DNA of 5,116 bases from Chloroflexota bacterium (GTDB lineage: Bacteria; Chloroflexota; Dehalococcoidia; Dehalococcoidales; UBA3254), in NCBI GenBank assembly GCA_017860765.1, contig JAGDMY010000126.1, positions 1-5,116 on the forward strand. Direction: 5' to 3'. Numbering within the stretch: the first letter of the stretch is position 1; each line of letters starts with the position of its first letter. A program made the translations under genes and the position numbers. The notes beneath the pieces were generated by a model that made no database searches, had not been told where the DNA came from, and saw only the letters and a list, made by a program, of their open reading frames with translations. This document shows positions 4,436-5,116 of the stretch, in pieces.

Positions 4436-5116
4436 ATGAGCGATGCGCCAGCCGGGCCAGCACACAGCCAGGTCTTCAAAAAACGTACTATCTCCACCGT
4501 GATCGGAGTCCCGGTTGTGGCTGCCGCCATCTGGTTTGCCACTCCCATCCCCTGGTTCACCCTGCTAGCCGCCGGGTGGGGAGCGGGGGCGGTCTACGAA
4601 TTCTATAGCCTGGTGAAACGCTCCAAGGGTTCGGCCCCTCTGGTCTACTTCGGAACGCTGTGGGTGGTGTTGCTTATCATCAGCCCGCATTTCCAGTCGA
4701 TTCCGCATTTAAATGACGTTCAGCCCGCCTCGCTGTTAGTCACCGCCGCCGTAATAGTGCCCCTCTTGATACTATTAGGACGTCCGGGAAAGGAAAACGC
4801 TTTTATCAACTGGGCCTGGACAGTGGCGGGTATTCTTTACGTTGGCTGGCTTTTGAGCTATATCGTCGCTCTCAGGAACGTCGTCGATGGCCGGGGGTGG
4901 GTCTTTCTGGCGATACTCTGTACGTTCGCCTCGGACATCTGCGCCTATCTGGTGGGCCGCCTGATTGGCAAACATAAAATGGCCCCGTACATCAGCCCCA
5001 ATAAGAGCTGGGAGGGTGCCCTCAGCGGGGTCGTAGGTGCAGTTATTCTCAGCGTGGTGGTGGTCTATTTCTTCAAGCTGCCATTGGATTGGGGGGCGGC
5101 CGTTACTCTGGGGATA
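4436..5116 (+). CDS. cdsA: Phosphatidate cytidylyltransferase (CDP-diacylglycerol synthase), 3' end cut by window edge
   Basis: CdsA converts phosphatidate and CTP to CDP-diacylglycerol and pyrophosphate in the cytoplasmic membrane, the entry step to most bacterial phospholipids. The frame is open for 227 codons from the ATG at 4436 to the window end. Seen: a polar N-terminus (KKRTIST at 15-21), then hydrophobic segments at about 22-36, 40-56, 69-83, 98-115, 127-147, 155-172 and 198-212. The conserved stretch at about 162-195 reads FASDICAYLVGRLIGK, then SPNKSWEGALSG, typical of the family. The C-terminal signature with its catalytic acidic residues lies beyond the edge. The family is usually about 260-300 residues, so some 40-70 are probably missing. 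Only a weak AAGG (4428-4431), 4 nt before the ATG, serves as a ribosome-binding site. The 37-bp gap after fmt suggests co-transcription. Confidence 0.93.
   Translation, partial: MSDAPAGPAHSQVFKKRTISTVIGVPVVAAAIWFATPIPWFTLLAAGWGAGAVYEFYSLVKRSKGSAPLVYFGTLWVVLLIISPHFQSIPHLNDVQPASLLVTAAVIVPLLILLGRPGKENAFINWAWTVAGILYVGWLLSYIVALRNVVDGRGWVFLAILCTFASDICAYLVGRLIGKHKMAPYISPNKSWEGALSGVVGAVILSVVVVYFFKLPLDWGAAVTLGI

Noticed and set aside
4149..4975. Minus-strand open frames across fmt and cdsA
   Set aside because: They are short and antisense to well-supported genes, with no family features.
1..5116. Mobile element, CRISPR array or defence system
   Set aside because: All coding capacity is accounted for by four housekeeping genes, and no transposase, integrase, attachment site or regular spacer array is present.

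Overview
The window looks like an ordinary bacterial chromosome segment, with four housekeeping genes and about 50% G+C coding sequence. The Obg protein has a glutamate where most Obg proteins carry the G3 aspartate (AEIPGLIEGAHTGKGLG). It otherwise resembles what I recall of Obg from Dehalococcoides-type Chloroflexota. I therefore suggest a Dehalococcoidia-like member of Chloroflexota. This is an inference from memory, not a search result.

Layout: (1) 1-1269, minus strand: obg, the ribosome-assembly GTPase. It runs off the left edge only a few residues before its expected end. (2) 1270-1746: a 477-bp non-coding gap. Its obg-proximal part is very A+T-rich and holds an 18-bp perfect palindrome. 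Its dnaA-proximal part holds ten TATA tetranucleotides, many spaced exactly 11 bp apart. (3) 1747-3096, minus strand: dnaA, the replication initiator, best started at a GTG. (4) 3097-3450: the divergent dnaA/fmt control region, with a 10-bp inverted repeat next to the dnaA ribosome-binding site. (5) 3451-4398, plus strand: fmt, Met-tRNA formyltransferase, best started at a TTG. (6) 4436-5116, plus strand: cdsA, CDP-diacylglycerol synthase, cut by the right edge.

The genes cover chromosome initiation (DnaA), ribosome maturation (Obg), translation initiation (Fmt) and phospholipid synthesis (CdsA). Transcription diverges around the dnaA/fmt gap, as expected near a replication origin. No mobile element, CRISPR array, defence system or RNA gene was recognised.

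The most interesting signal joins two observations. DnaA lacks the usual DNA-reading signature of domain IV: GGRDHTTV is replaced by GGRQPITV. No consensus DnaA box (TTATCCACA) is seen in either gap beside the gene. Instead, the gap downstream of dnaA has a helically phased TATA-centred array next to an A+T-rich tract. This may be a replication origin with non-standard initiator sites, possibly co-evolved with the altered DnaA. That remains a hypothesis.
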